DNA of 64,000 nucleotides, taken from contig UQGJ01000005.1 in assembly GCA_900540545.1 (NCBI GenBank), positions 85,683 to 149,682 on the forward strand. The letters are read 5' to 3'. The DNA comes from an uncultured Eubacteriales bacterium. GTDB taxonomy: Bacteria > Bacillota > Clostridia > Oscillospirales > Oscillospiraceae. Under the pieces are notes generated by a model. The model was not told the origin of the DNA, made no database searches, and saw only the letters and a list, made by a program, of their open reading frames with translations. Below, piece by piece: positions 42,941-51,925 of this stretch. Position 1 is the first letter of the stretch. Every line of letters starts with the position of its first letter. The position numbers were made by a program, and so were the translations under genes.

Positions 42941-44359
42941 GTGGTTTTCAGCAGTATCAGCTTCCTTTTTGTATTCCTGCCCCTTTTGTTGGTGCTTTAC
43001 TTTGTCATCCCCGCCCGGCTGCGGGGCGGGCGCAACGCCGTGCTGCTGGCTTTCAGCCTTTTCTTTTACGGCTACGGCGGCCCCCGGTTCCTGCTGCTCA
43101 TGCTGGCGTCCATCACCATCAATTATGTCGGCGGCCTGTTGGCCGCCGACACCCAGAGCCGACGTCGGCTCTGGACCGTCCTGGTGGTCTGCGCCAATCT
43201 GGCCCTGCTGGGCTGGTTCAAGTATGCCGGGTTCCTGGCGGAAAACCTGGCCCGGGTGTGGACCGGGCTGCCCGTCCCCCAGGTGACGCTGCCCATCGGT
43301 ATCTCCTTCTTCACCTTCCAGGGCCTGAGCTACGTGCTGGACGTCTACCGGGGCGACGCCAAGGTGGAGCGCAACCCCTTCCGGGTGGCCCTCTATATCT
43401 CCCTCTTCCCCCAGCTGGTGGCCGGTCCCATCGTGCGGTACACCACCGTGGCCGGCGAGATTGTGCAGCGCCGGGAGAGCCTGGAGGAGTTCTCCGCCGG
43501 CGCGGTCCGCTTCCTCTTCGGCCTGGGCAAGAAAATGCTTTTGGCCAATCAGCTGGGCCTGCTGGCCGACCAGGTGTACGGCACCACCCCGGCCAACCTC
43601 ACCACCGCTCTGGCTTGGCTCGGCGCCCTGGCCTACACGGGGCAAATCTATTTCGACTTCTCCGCCTACTCCGACATGGCCATCGGCCTGGGCCGGATGT
43701 TCGGCTTTCATTTTCTGGAGAATTTCAACTACCCCTACATCTCCAAGTCTGTCACCGAGTTCTGGCGGCGGTGGCACATCTCCCTGTCCACCTGGTTCCG
43801 GGATTACGTCTATATCCCCCTGGGCGGCAACCGCTGCGCCCGGTGGAAGCACGTCCGAAATATCCTTATCGTATGGGCCCTCACCGGCTTTTGGCACGGA
43901 GCGGCCTGGAACTTCCTTTGCTGGGGCCTCTATTACGCCGTGCTGCTGCTGGGCGAGAAGTTCCTCTGGGGTCGGGCGCTGGAGAAGGCCCCCGCTCCCC
44001 TGCGCCACGGGTACGCCATGCTTTTTGTGGTCCTGGGGTGGGTCCTCTTCCGGGCGGAGAGCCTGACCTACGCCGCACAGTTTGTGTCCGCCCTGTTCGG
44101 CGGCGCGGCGGGGGGCCTCACCGACGGGCGCACCGTCTACTATCTGCTCCAATTCCGCTGGGAGCTGCTGCTGGCAATCCCCGCCGCCCTGCCCTGCAAG
44201 GTGTGGCTTCAGGCGGCGCTGGAGCGGCGGGCGGACAGGCCCTGGGCGGAGTTCCTTCTGACCTGGGCGCCCAAGGGGCTGGCCCTGGGGCTGTTCGCGT
44301 TCTCGTTCCTCAAGCTGGTCAGCTCCAGCTTCAACCCCTTCATCTATTTTCGGTTCTAA
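42941..44359 (+). CDS. MBOAT-family O-acyltransferase (AlgI/DltB-like)
   Basis: This 472-residue membrane protein with 9-12 hydrophobic segments moves acetyl (or acyl) groups across the membrane. Diagnostic MBOAT stretches are FSAYSDMAIGLGRMFGFHF, ISLSTWFRDYVYIPLGGNR and the catalytic-histidine region ALTGFWHGAAWNFLCWG. GTG at 42941 is taken as start: it follows AGGTGGTGAG and a promoter. An in-frame ATG at 42788 lies upstream of that promoter and encodes non-membrane sequence. It is followed by a DHHW gene, its usual partner. Confidence 0.93.
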   Translation: MVFSSISFLFVFLPLLLVLYFVIPARLRGGRNAVLLAFSLFFYGYGGPRFLLLMLASITINYVGGLLAADTQSRRRLWTVLVVCANLALLGWFKYAGFLAENLARVWTGLPVPQVTLPIGISFFTFQGLSYVLDVYRGDAKVERNPFRVALYISLFPQLVAGPIVRYTTVAGEIVQRRESLEEFSAGAVRFLFGLGKKMLLANQLGLLADQVYGTTPANLTTALAWLGALAYTGQIYFDFSAYSDMAIGLGRMFGFHFLENFNYPYISKSVTEFWRRWHISLSTWFRDYVYIPLGGNRCARWKHVRNILIVWALTGFWHGAAWNFLCWGLYYAVLLLGEKFLWGRALEKAPAPLRHGYAMLFVVLGWVLFRAESLTYAAQFVSALFGGAAGGLTDGRTVYYLLQFRWELLLAIPAALPCKVWLQAALERRADRPWAEFLLTWAPKGLALGLFAFSFLKLVSSSFNPFIYFRF

Positions 44360-44371
44360 GGGGGTAATTGG

Positions 44372-45559
44372 ATGAAAAAAAGTTCCGATTACTGCTTTCT
44401 GGCCCTCTTTTTCCTGGTCCTGTTCGCCGTCCCGGCCCTGATTTTGTTCCACGGCGCAAAGGGCCGGACCTCCTATTATGAAAACCGCGTTCTGGCCTCC
44501 AAACCTTTGCCGGAGCGGGAGTCCGTCCTCAGCGGGGACTATTTCAGCCAGTGGGACACCTGGCTCACGGACCACGTGGCGGGGCGGGAACGGCTGCTGA
44601 AGCTAAATACCTGGGTGGATTACGCCCTGCTACGGCGGCCGGTGGTCAACGACATCGTGGTCAGCGGGGACGTTTTGCTGCCGTTTCAGACCTATGGACA
44701 CTGGGACCTGGGGTATCTGGCGGACATGGCCGACGCCGCCGGGGACAGGCTCTCGGCCCTGGACGGGCTGGTGGATTCCTATGGCGGAAAGTTCTATTAT
44801 CTCGGCATCCCGCTGCAAAACGCCTACTTTTATGACAAATACCCCGACTATCTGGAGAACCGAAAATGGCACATCGACGCCATGAGCGACGCCTTTTCCG
44901 GGGCGCTGAAGGCCAGGGGCATCGACTTTCTGGACATGGAGGCGGTCTATGGCGACCTGGGGCGGCCGGAGGGGTATTTTTCCGCCTCGGACCACCATTT
45001 CACCTACTATGGCGCTTTTGCCGCTTACCGGGCCATGATGGAACATATCAACGATGATTCCGGCCTGGACCTCCCAATTTTGAGCGAAAACGAGATTGTT
45101 TTTGAGGATTTGCAGAACCCCTTCTTAGGTTCCCGGAACCGCGAGATTTACGGGCTTTGGAGCGGGAAAGAACCGCTCACCGTTGGAACTATCGTCAACG
45201 AGATTCCCTTTACACGGATGGACAACGGCGCCGAGGTCCCCGCCACCCTGTACGACCTCCCGGCGGATGCCGCCGCCCAGGTCACCTACGACGTCTACAT
45301 GGGGGGCGACAAGGCGGAGACCATCCTGCAAACCAACCGGCCGGAGCTGCCCAACCTGCTGATTTTCGGCGATTCCTTCACCAATCCGCTGGAGACCCTC
45401 TTCTACGCCGGCTTCAACGAGACCCGGAGCCTGGACCTGCGGCACTACACGGAACAGGGGATTTTGGCGTATATCCAGGAGTATCAGCCGGACGTGGTCA
45501 TCTGCGTCCGGGACGACACCGCCTACCTCTCCCTGGAGGGGAACGGCGACATCCACTAA
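44372..45559 (+). CDS. DHHW/AlgX-like O-acetyltransferase partner protein
   Basis: This 395-residue protein has an N-terminal membrane anchor (about 8-28) and an extracytoplasmic SGNH-type domain. The DHHW-family hallmark SASDHHFTYYGAFAAY is at about residue 206 (Asp-His pair), and the serine motif FGDSFTNPL is at about 332. Such proteins complete polysaccharide O-acetylation with an MBOAT partner, as AlgJ/AlgX do with AlgI. The gene starts 12 bp after the MBOAT gene, with AAGGGGG as ribosome site. The acceptor polymer is unknown. Confidence 0.9.
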   Translation: MKKSSDYCFLALFFLVLFAVPALILFHGAKGRTSYYENRVLASKPLPERESVLSGDYFSQWDTWLTDHVAGRERLLKLNTWVDYALLRRPVVNDIVVSGDVLLPFQTYGHWDLGYLADMADAAGDRLSALDGLVDSYGGKFYYLGIPLQNAYFYDKYPDYLENRKWHIDAMSDAFSGALKARGIDFLDMEAVYGDLGRPEGYFSASDHHFTYYGAFAAYRAMMEHINDDSGLDLPILSENEIVFEDLQNPFLGSRNREIYGLWSGKEPLTVGTIVNEIPFTRMDNGAEVPATLYDLPADAAAQVTYDVYMGGDKAETILQTNRPELPNLLIFGDSFTNPLETLFYAGFNETRSLDLRHYTEQGILAYIQEYQPDVVICVRDDTAYLSLEGNGDIH

Positions 45560-45573
45560 AGGAGGCCATTGTT

Positions 45574-46080
45574 ATGGAATTTACCATCCGCCCGGTCCGC
45601 ATGGACGATGTGGAGGACATCAACCTGATGCGCCGGACCCCCGGCTGCTTTGAAAATACCCTGGGCCTGCCCTCGGAGCGCGTGGAGGCCAACCGGGAAT
45701 TTTTGGAGTGCATGGGCTCCAACGACCACCAACTGGCGGCCGTGGTCCGGGACGCCCACGGCGGGGAAAAGGTGGTGGGGCTGGCCGGTATCTCGGTATT
45801 CGGGAACCCCCGGATGCGCCACGCCGCCAGCTTAGGCATCATGGTCCTGCCGGACTATCAGGGGCAGGGGGTCGGCAAGGCCCTGATGGCCGCCCTCATG
45901 GACCTGGCGGACAACTGGCTCATGCTGGTGCGGGTGGAGCTGGGGGTCTACCCGGACAATGAGCGGGCCATCCGGCTCTACGAGTCCTTCGGGTTCGTCC
46001 AGGAGGGCGTGAAGCGGAAGTCCGCCATCCGGAATGGGGTCTACATAGACGAGATCATCATGGGACGGGTCCGGGATTAG
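45574..46080 (+). CDS. GNAT family N-acetyltransferase
   Basis: This 168-residue protein is a GNAT enzyme: acetyl-CoA-binding motif A is VLPDYQGQGVGKALMAALMD, and motif B is NERAIRLYESFGFVQEGVKR. It resembles PhnO/SpeG-like small-molecule acetyltransferases with unknown substrate. The ATG at 45574 has AAAGGAGG upstream. It is the last gene of the MBOAT-DHHW-GNAT run and ends at a strong shared terminator. Confidence 0.9.
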   Translation: MEFTIRPVRMDDVEDINLMRRTPGCFENTLGLPSERVEANREFLECMGSNDHQLAAVVRDAHGGEKVVGLAGISVFGNPRMRHAASLGIMVLPDYQGQGVGKALMAALMDLADNWLMLVRVELGVYPDNERAIRLYESFGFVQEGVKRKSAIRNGVYIDEIIMGRVRD

Positions 46081-46106
46081 GGACCTGCCTTCAGTACATC
46101 AGACTC

Positions 46107-46146
46107 AAAAAACAGCCCGGCCTCCTGGAAGGCCGGGCTGTTTTTT
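46107..46146. terminator. Bidirectional terminator, GNAT gene / abfT operon
   Basis: AAAAAA, CAGCCCGGCC-TCCTGGAA-GGCCGGGCTG, TTTTTT. Confidence 0.95.
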
Positions 46147-46159
46147 CGAGTTGTAGGTG

Positions 46160-47467
46160 TCAGTCCAGATCGGTTTTACAGTGAAAGCGCTTCTCGAATT
46201 CCTCCCACAGGGCGGCGCGGAAGTCGGGGTGGGCGATTTTGATGAGGGACTGGGCCCGCTGGCGGAGTGTATGGCCCTTCAGATGGGCCACGCCGTATTC
46301 GGTGACAATGTAGTCCACGTCGTTGCGGGAGGTGGTCACCGCCGCGCCCTGATCCAGCAGGGGGACGATTTTAGAGATGGTCCCTCTGGCGGCGGTGGAC
46401 GGCATGGCGATGATGGAGCGCCCCCCACGGGACATGGATGCGCCCCGGACGAAATCCACCTGGCCGCCTACGCCGGAAATCTGCCTGGGGCCCACGCTCT
46501 CCGAGGCCACCTGTCCCATCAGGTCCACCTGGACGCAGGAGTTGATGGAGACCATGTTATCCAGCTGGGCGATGATCCGGGGGTCGTTGACATAGTCCAC
46601 GGGGTACATCTCCACATCCGGGTTGTGGTCCACATAGTCATAGAGCCGCTGGGTACCCATGAGAAAAGCGGCCACCGACTTGCCGGGGTGGAGCTTTTTC
46701 AGCCTGTTGGTGATGACTCCAGCCTCCACCAGTTCCACTACGCCGTCGGAGAACATCTCGGAGTGGATGCCCAAATCCTTTTTCTCCTTGAGGAACAGCA
46801 GTACGGCGTCTGGGATGGCACCTATGCCCAGCTGGAGGGTATCGCCGTCTCGGACCAGAGCCGCGCAGTTCCTGCCGATGGCCTCCTCCACGGGGCCAAT
46901 CTTGGGGGGTGACAGCGGGATAACCGGGGCCTCGAAGGGGACGAAGCAGTCAATATCCTCTACGCTGACGGTACTGGTGCCGTAAGTCCAAGGCATTTGT
47001 GGATTCACCTGGGCAATGACGTATTTCGCCTTTTTCACCGCCGCCAGGGTGTAGTCCACCGACACGCCCAGGGAACAGCGCCCCTGGGCGTCCGGAGGCG
47101 TCACCATCACCAGGGCCACGTCGATGGGCATGGCCTCCTCAAAGAGCCTGGGGACCTCGAAGAAGAAGCTGGGGGTGAAGTCACCCCGGCCTTCGGCCAC
47201 GGCGTCCCGGCTGCCGCCGCCCACAAAAAAGGCATTGTGGCGAAAGCTCTTGGCGTACTCCGGTCTGCAGTATTCGCACTTACCCATGGCCACCATGTGG
47301 ACGATTTCCACGTTCTCATAGGAGGCGGCGTTCTGGACCATGGCGTCCAGGACATGGGAGGGCTCGCCGCAGGCGTGGGCCACCACAACCCGGTGACCGG
47401 ATTTGATGTGCCCCACCGCCTCCTGGGCGGTGGCGGTGCGCTGGTCATATATCGTTTTCCAATCCAT
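46160..47467 (-). CDS. abfT: 4-hydroxybutyrate CoA-transferase (acetyl-CoA dependent)
   Basis: This 435-residue class I CoA-transferase is of the acetyl-CoA hydrolase/4-hydroxybutyrate group. It activates 4-hydroxybutyrate with acetyl-CoA before dehydration. Conserved regions are GHRVVVAHACGEPSHVLDAM, LQLGIGAIPDAVL, and the catalytic-Glu region HSEMFSDGVVELVEAGV. C-terminal GGQVDFVRGASMSRGG and the DVDYIVTEYGVAHLKG stretch also fit. The start at 47467 has AAGGAG upstream; the upstream in-frame extension overlaps another gene. It shares its operon with abfD. Confidence 0.93.
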   Translation of the reverse strand: MDWKTIYDQRTATAQEAVGHIKSGHRVVVAHACGEPSHVLDAMVQNAASYENVEIVHMVAMGKCEYCRPEYAKSFRHNAFFVGGGSRDAVAEGRGDFTPSFFFEVPRLFEEAMPIDVALVMVTPPDAQGRCSLGVSVDYTLAAVKKAKYVIAQVNPQMPWTYGTSTVSVEDIDCFVPFEAPVIPLSPPKIGPVEEAIGRNCAALVRDGDTLQLGIGAIPDAVLLFLKEKKDLGIHSEMFSDGVVELVEAGVITNRLKKLHPGKSVAAFLMGTQRLYDYVDHNPDVEMYPVDYVNDPRIIAQLDNMVSINSCVQVDLMGQVASESVGPRQISGVGGQVDFVRGASMSRGGRSIIAMPSTAARGTISKIVPLLDQGAAVTTSRNDVDYIVTEYGVAHLKGHTLRQRAQSLIKIAHPDFRAALWEEFEKRFHCKTDLD

Positions 47468-47768
47468 AGGGATGCTCCTTTTTTTGCTGTGCGGCGGCGC
47501 GGAGAAACGCCTCCGCCCCCTCTTCCCCGCCGGCTCCGCTGACAGTGTACTGGCCATACCTGCCGGACAATCCCGTCCTATCGGCGCACCGGGCCGTGCA
47601 GCCGCACAGCACCAGGAGGGCGTCGCAGGCTTCTCCGGGCACGGCCGGGGTAAAGCGGGCAAAGGGACAGGAGACTCTTAGGCGGGCCGCCAGGGCCGTG
47701 CGGTCATAACGGGGGTTGCAGCCGCCGCAGTATTTGACCCCCACCTCCAAGACAGGCAGCTCAGGCAT
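47445..47768 (-). CDS. Cys-rich small protein, unrecognised
   Basis: This 107-residue soluble protein has the N-terminal motif VGVKYCGGCNPRYDR, a Cys in RVSCPF and a second cluster LVLCGCTARC. The seven or so cysteines, several in pairs, suggest metal or Fe-S binding. I do not know a name for the family. It overlaps the nifU-like gene by 8 bp and abfT by 23 bp, so it is co-translated with both. It lies between an Fe-S carrier-like gene and the CoA-transferase of a pathway whose key enzyme needs a [4Fe-4S] cluster. Confidence 0.72.
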   Translation of the reverse strand: MPELPVLEVGVKYCGGCNPRYDRTALAARLRVSCPFARFTPAVPGEACDALLVLCGCTARCADRTGLSGRYGQYTVSGAGGEEGAEAFLRAAAQQKKEHPYGLENDI

Positions 47769-48048
47769 GGCGGGAGAGGATGGCTCTGGCCTGGGTAAGC
47801 AGGTCGTCGCTGACCTGCTGGACCAGCACCACCTGCTTCACTTCGGGCAGAGCAGCGATGAGCTCGGCCTCAATAAGCTGCTCGGTGGTGAGGTAGGCCG
47901 AGGGACAGCTTGCGCACTGGCCCAAGAGGCGGACCCGCAGGACGCCATCCGCAAACTCCAGTACTTCGACACTGCCGCCATGGAAGGCCAGCTCCGGGCG
48001 GACCTTTTCATCGAGGACGGCTTCAATTTGCTCCAGCATGGCTGCCAC
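47761..48048 (-). CDS. NifU-like C-terminal domain protein
   Basis: This 95-residue protein is a stand-alone NifU C-terminal (Nfu) domain. It starts with LEQIEAVLDEKVRPELAFHGG and carries the Fe-S binding pair in LLGQCASCPSAYLT (CxxC). Nfu proteins deliver Fe-S clusters to target enzymes. Co-location with abfD suggests it loads the dehydratase [4Fe-4S] cluster. The start could also be the second Met at 48039. Confidence 0.88.
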   Translation of the reverse strand: MAAMLEQIEAVLDEKVRPELAFHGGSVEVLEFADGVLRVRLLGQCASCPSAYLTTEQLIEAELIAALPEVKQVVLVQQVSDDLLTQARAILSRHA

Positions 48049-48070
48049 GACCTTTCGGGTGGGATAAGTG

Positions 48071-48093
48071 GGGGCGGCCGCAAGGGCCGCCCC
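48071..48093. other. 9-bp GC hairpin between abfD and the nifU-like gene
   Basis: GGGGCGGCC, loop of 5, GGCCGCCCC. There is no T-run, so it is a candidate mRNA processing or stabilising element inside the operon. Confidence 0.45.
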
Positions 48094-48119
48094 TGCCTGG
48101 ATTATGGGTGCAAGCGCTT

Positions 48120-49571
48120 TTACTCCTTGATGTGGGCGATGGCTTTGGCAAGCTCCTTCTTGTGCTCCAAATTGCCCTGACGGGCAATCATGATGCGCTG
48201 GGCCTGGGGAGAGCCGGCACCGTGCATACTCTCGGTGCGGTAGCCCACGGCGGCGGTGCCAAGGGAGAGGTTCTCGATGAGGCGCAGGATGCGCAGGCGG
48301 TTCTCGGTAGAGACGGCGTTGACGCCCCGCAGGTACTTGTCGATGACGGGCCCCAGTTTGGGGTCGCGGAAATCGGCCTCGGAGGGGGCGGTGACCATCA
48401 GGCCGCCGGCGATGTCCTCGGCCAGACGGACGATCTCATAGGGGAAGCGGGTCACGTTCTGCTTGCAGACGTTGGCCAGCAGCAGGTCGATGAGGTAGGC
48501 GCCGCTCTCAGTGGCGTGCCCCTCGGCGGAGCAGGCGATGCCGCAGCAGTAGAGGGTCTCGTTGAGGTGGGTCATCTCGATGAGCTTGTCTTTCACGTGG
48601 CTGGCCTTGGCAGCGCCGTTATAGTCGGCGGCCACGGCGGCGGCGCCGATGATAACATCGCCCACGCCCACCTTGCACCCGCCGTAGCTCTGGCGGTGAT
48701 AGCCGGCGAACCGTTCCACCATCATACCGGCAAACTCGGTCTCGCCGTTCTGGAAGATGCGGTCGTTGGGCACGAACACGTCGTCAAAGATGGTCAGGGC
48801 CTCCACGCCGCCAAACTCGGCGTTGCCCACGTCCATCTCAGTACCCTCGGTCTTGCGGGTGTCACAGGACTGACGGCCGATAATCATGTAGATGCCCGGG
48901 GTGTCCATGGGGACGGCGAAGGACACGGCGTAATCCTTGTCCTCGGGCTTCATGGACTGGGTGGGCATGACGATGACCTCGTGGGAGTTGAGTACGCCGG
49001 TCTGGTGGGCCTTTGCGCCGCGGACCACGATACCGTCGGGACGGCGCTCCACCACATGGAGGAAGAGATCGGGGTCGGTCTGCTCGTGGGGGGCCTTGGA
49101 GCGGTCGCCCTTAGGGTCGGTCATGGCCCCGTCCACAGTGAGGTCGTGCTCCTGGACGTAGAGCATGAACTTCACAAAGTTGTCGTGGTAGTGGGTGCCG
49201 TACTTCTTGTCGGTCTCATAGGTGGTGGAATAGACGGCATTGAAGGCATCCATGCCCACACAGCGCTGGAAGCAGGAGGCTGTTTTCTGACCCAGGAGCC
49301 GCTGCATCTTCACCTTTTTCATCAGGTCCCCGGTGGAGCGGTGGATGTGGGTGAAGCGGTTGATGACCTTGCCGGTCTCGGGAGAGACGGCGGTCATCAG
49401 GTCCTGGTATTCGGGCATCTGGGCCAGGTCATAGGTCATGCGCACGGAGTTCAGGGAGGGGCGGAGGATGGGGTCGTCCACCGGGCAGTCCACCTTCTTG
49501 CCGAACATATAGACCTGCATATTCATCTTTCGGATGGATTCGATATACTGCTCACCGGTCATAAGAGACAT
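48120..49571 (-). CDS. abfD: 4-hydroxybutyryl-CoA dehydratase / vinylacetyl-CoA delta-isomerase
   Basis: This 483-residue FAD and [4Fe-4S] enzyme dehydrates 4-hydroxybutyryl-CoA to crotonyl-CoA by a ketyl-radical route. The cluster ligands are all present: C100 and C104 (SCFQRC), H292 and C299 (YHRQSYGGC), with Y296 and the catalytic E257 (FGGVEALT) in register with the Clostridium aminobutyricum enzyme. Length is normal. It is in an operon with abfT, an Nfu protein and two alpha/beta hydrolases, under a sigma-54 promoter. Confidence 0.97.
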   Translation of the reverse strand: MSLMTGEQYIESIRKMNMQVYMFGKKVDCPVDDPILRPSLNSVRMTYDLAQMPEYQDLMTAVSPETGKVINRFTHIHRSTGDLMKKVKMQRLLGQKTASCFQRCVGMDAFNAVYSTTYETDKKYGTHYHDNFVKFMLYVQEHDLTVDGAMTDPKGDRSKAPHEQTDPDLFLHVVERRPDGIVVRGAKAHQTGVLNSHEVIVMPTQSMKPEDKDYAVSFAVPMDTPGIYMIIGRQSCDTRKTEGTEMDVGNAEFGGVEALTIFDDVFVPNDRIFQNGETEFAGMMVERFAGYHRQSYGGCKVGVGDVIIGAAAVAADYNGAAKASHVKDKLIEMTHLNETLYCCGIACSAEGHATESGAYLIDLLLANVCKQNVTRFPYEIVRLAEDIAGGLMVTAPSEADFRDPKLGPVIDKYLRGVNAVSTENRLRILRLIENLSLGTAAVGYRTESMHGAGSPQAQRIMIARQGNLEHKKELAKAIAHIKE

Positions 49572-49603
49572 GATTCATTACTTCCTTTCTATTGAGGGGC
49601 CGC

Positions 49604-51745
49604 TCAGATGGAGACGACCATATGGGAGATGGTGAAGGCCAAAACGACGAAGGCGGCCAGGAACCCGCCCAGCCAGGCGCTGCCGCTCTTTTTGTGGAGG
49701 AGGCGGAGGGCCACGGCAGACAGGGGCAGGATGAACAGCAGGCCGAAGCACATGATGCCGGCCAGGGCAGGCGGGAAGGCCATGCCCGCTTTGGCGATCC
49801 ACTGGGCCGAGGTGGTGCCGGGGATGTACTCGATGGCACGGACGCCGGTGGCGAAAAGGGCGCCGTAGTCATAGGCGAACATGACGGCCAGGCCGCCGCA
49901 GGAGGCCACCCCAATCAGCACACAGTTGAGCCAGCCGGGGGCGTTGTTGATACGGGTGAAGGAGTTATAAAGTACGCTGACCAGCAGGAAGAAGAACAGG
50001 TATACGGGCAGGTACTTGAGGAAAGCGATCCAGTGTTCGGCGTTCATAGGCATGAGGTTGAACTTGAAGAAGGAGAAATAGGTGCCGGAAAAGGCGTGGC
50101 AAAGGTAGACCACAGCGTAGACCGCGCCGAAGGATACCGCCGCCAGCAGCAGACTCTTCAGTATCTGTACCACCGGCAGCTTCAGCCCCGTCTCCTCCAG
50201 GCCGCAGCCGGCTTTTTTTGCCACGGCGAAGAACACGACCACATAGACCGCCAGCAGAATGGCGCCGACGACGATGTTGAAGAGCATCAGGGAGTTCATG
50301 GGGGCCATGTTGAAGAAGGCGTTGGGCATAAACTTGGTGAGGAACTTGAACCACTGGGGCTGCATGTAGTAGGGGTAGCCCACCAGCCAGTAGTAGAGCA
50401 GGGGCGCGGGCAGCAGGCAGAGAATGTAGATGACGGCGTAACGGATGCCGTGCCCGGCACTGTCCACACTGGTGATGCTCCTGGACTCGGGCCGCTTGAT
50501 GGAGGCGAAGAAGGGCACCTGGAGCAGAAGCAAGGCCAGGGCCACGAAGGCCGTCAGGGTGGCCAGCAGGCCGACGAGGCCGCAGGCGGCCCGCCCGTGC
50601 CAGACCTGCTCCGCCGGGTCGATGGTACTCACGCCGCCCCGGAGGGTGATGTCCAGGAAATCGATGCCGTAGCTGATGGCGGTCTCGTCGTAGTAGGTGT
50701 CGGAGTGGGTGCCGTCAAAGTCGTAGGCGGCGCGGATGGGCTTCATGGTTAGGGCGGCGCTGGCGGCGGCGGCCACCGCCTCTTCCCTGCTCAGGGGCGC
50801 GGCGGAAGCGTCACCGTACATGAAGTAGGTGCCGGAGCTGACGCCGGACGCGCCGCCGGTGCCGGCGGTGAACTTGAAGCTGGTGGTGTAGTCCCTGGCG
50901 TCGCGGGTGCCCCATAGAAAGTTGTTGAACTCGTCATACCAGCCCTGGATGGTACACATGTTGACCGGGGCAGCATACAGGGGGAACAGGGCGTTCTCCG
51001 GGGTGACGCCCACGTAGGTCAGGAAGTTGGGGCTGGATGCGTCGCCGTTCCGGGTGTTGTAGTTATAGCCGGTGAGTACCATGGAACCGGGCAGCACGAT
51101 GCCGGAGCCCATGGCGGACAGATAGGCGCTACCCGCGGCGGCAGTCTCGTCCTGTCCAGCGGCCAGGGCCTCGGTATAGGCGGCCGTATAGGCGGCCGTC
51201 CACTTGGTGTAGGCCAGGTATGCGCCCTCCTGGATAGCGGCGGTGCCCATGGAGTGGCCCAGCATACCGATTTTGGTCAGGTCCACGAAGTCATACTTAG
51301 CCAGCTCCTGGAGGGCGGAGTAGGTGCCCAGGTCGGGGGCATAGTCGGCAATGCCGCCCATCTCGGCCTGACTATACCCCGCGGGGGGCAAGTTGGTCTC
51401 CCCGTGGCCGTACAGGTCCAGCGCCATGACCACATAGCCACGGCGGCTGAGCTCGATGGCGTTGGGCTCCATGGCGTCCAGGCTGGCGGTGTAGCCGTGG
51501 CAGAGGAGGACGGCGGGGGCTTTGGCGTCCGCCGTGGCGGTCTCGGGGATGTAGAGTTTGGCGTGGCTGGTGGCCCCCACATCCGTGGTAAAGGTGATTT
51601 CCTGGGTCCGCACCCTGCCGCCGCTGGTGGCGATGCTGCCCCCTATGGCAGAGGAGACAATCATCGCCAGCAGGGCGACGATCAGCACGACGGCGGAGGC
51701 ACGTACCCCCTTACCACTCGTTTGCTTCCGAATCGTCTGTTCCAT
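49604..51745 (-). CDS. Alpha/beta hydrolase fused to a multi-pass membrane domain
   Basis: This 713-residue protein has an N-terminal signal anchor (about 16-38) and an extracytoplasmic alpha/beta hydrolase (about 45-410). The hydrolase shows LLCHGYTASLD (oxyanion loop), ALDLYGHGETNLPPAGYS, nucleophile S165 in GMLGHSMGTAA, and a likely acid/His in DFDGTHSDTYY. About eight membrane helices follow (about 430-713). I know no named family with this layout. The start at 51745 follows GGAGGAGAAACC. It sits directly upstream of abfD (32 bp), so a role in releasing or importing the pathway substrate is inferred. Confidence 0.82.
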   Translation of the reverse strand: MEQTIRKQTSGKGVRASAVVLIVALLAMIVSSAIGGSIATSGGRVRTQEITFTTDVGATSHAKLYIPETATADAKAPAVLLCHGYTASLDAMEPNAIELSRRGYVVMALDLYGHGETNLPPAGYSQAEMGGIADYAPDLGTYSALQELAKYDFVDLTKIGMLGHSMGTAAIQEGAYLAYTKWTAAYTAAYTEALAAGQDETAAAGSAYLSAMGSGIVLPGSMVLTGYNYNTRNGDASSPNFLTYVGVTPENALFPLYAAPVNMCTIQGWYDEFNNFLWGTRDARDYTTSFKFTAGTGGASGVSSGTYFMYGDASAAPLSREEAVAAAASAALTMKPIRAAYDFDGTHSDTYYDETAISYGIDFLDITLRGGVSTIDPAEQVWHGRAACGLVGLLATLTAFVALALLLLQVPFFASIKRPESRSITSVDSAGHGIRYAVIYILCLLPAPLLYYWLVGYPYYMQPQWFKFLTKFMPNAFFNMAPMNSLMLFNIVVGAILLAVYVVVFFAVAKKAGCGLEETGLKLPVVQILKSLLLAAVSFGAVYAVVYLCHAFSGTYFSFFKFNLMPMNAEHWIAFLKYLPVYLFFFLLVSVLYNSFTRINNAPGWLNCVLIGVASCGGLAVMFAYDYGALFATGVRAIEYIPGTTSAQWIAKAGMAFPPALAGIMCFGLLFILPLSAVALRLLHKKSGSAWLGGFLAAFVVLAFTISHMVVSI

Positions 51746-51893
51746 GGTTTCTCCTCCCTGCCCCTGGCGTTGTCCGCCGGTGGGCACCTTTCTCTGTTTT
51801 TTATTGCCGAGCGATGCTTGGCAATAAAAATGCCATGTGGCCGGGACGGCCACGGCTGAAATTCCAAGCAATGCCCGCGGAGTGGGCATATGC

Positions 51894-51925
51894 TGTAAAA
51901 AATAGTGCAAGCGTTATTTTTTACA
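51894..51925. other. 11-bp inverted repeat at the end of the metX-like gene
   Basis: TGTAAAAAATA (51894-51904) and TATTTTTTACA (51915-51925) span the stop codon. A second inverted repeat (TTTTATTGCC/GGCAATAAAA, near 51798-51829) follows in the 175-bp gap before the next gene. Confidence 0.45.
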
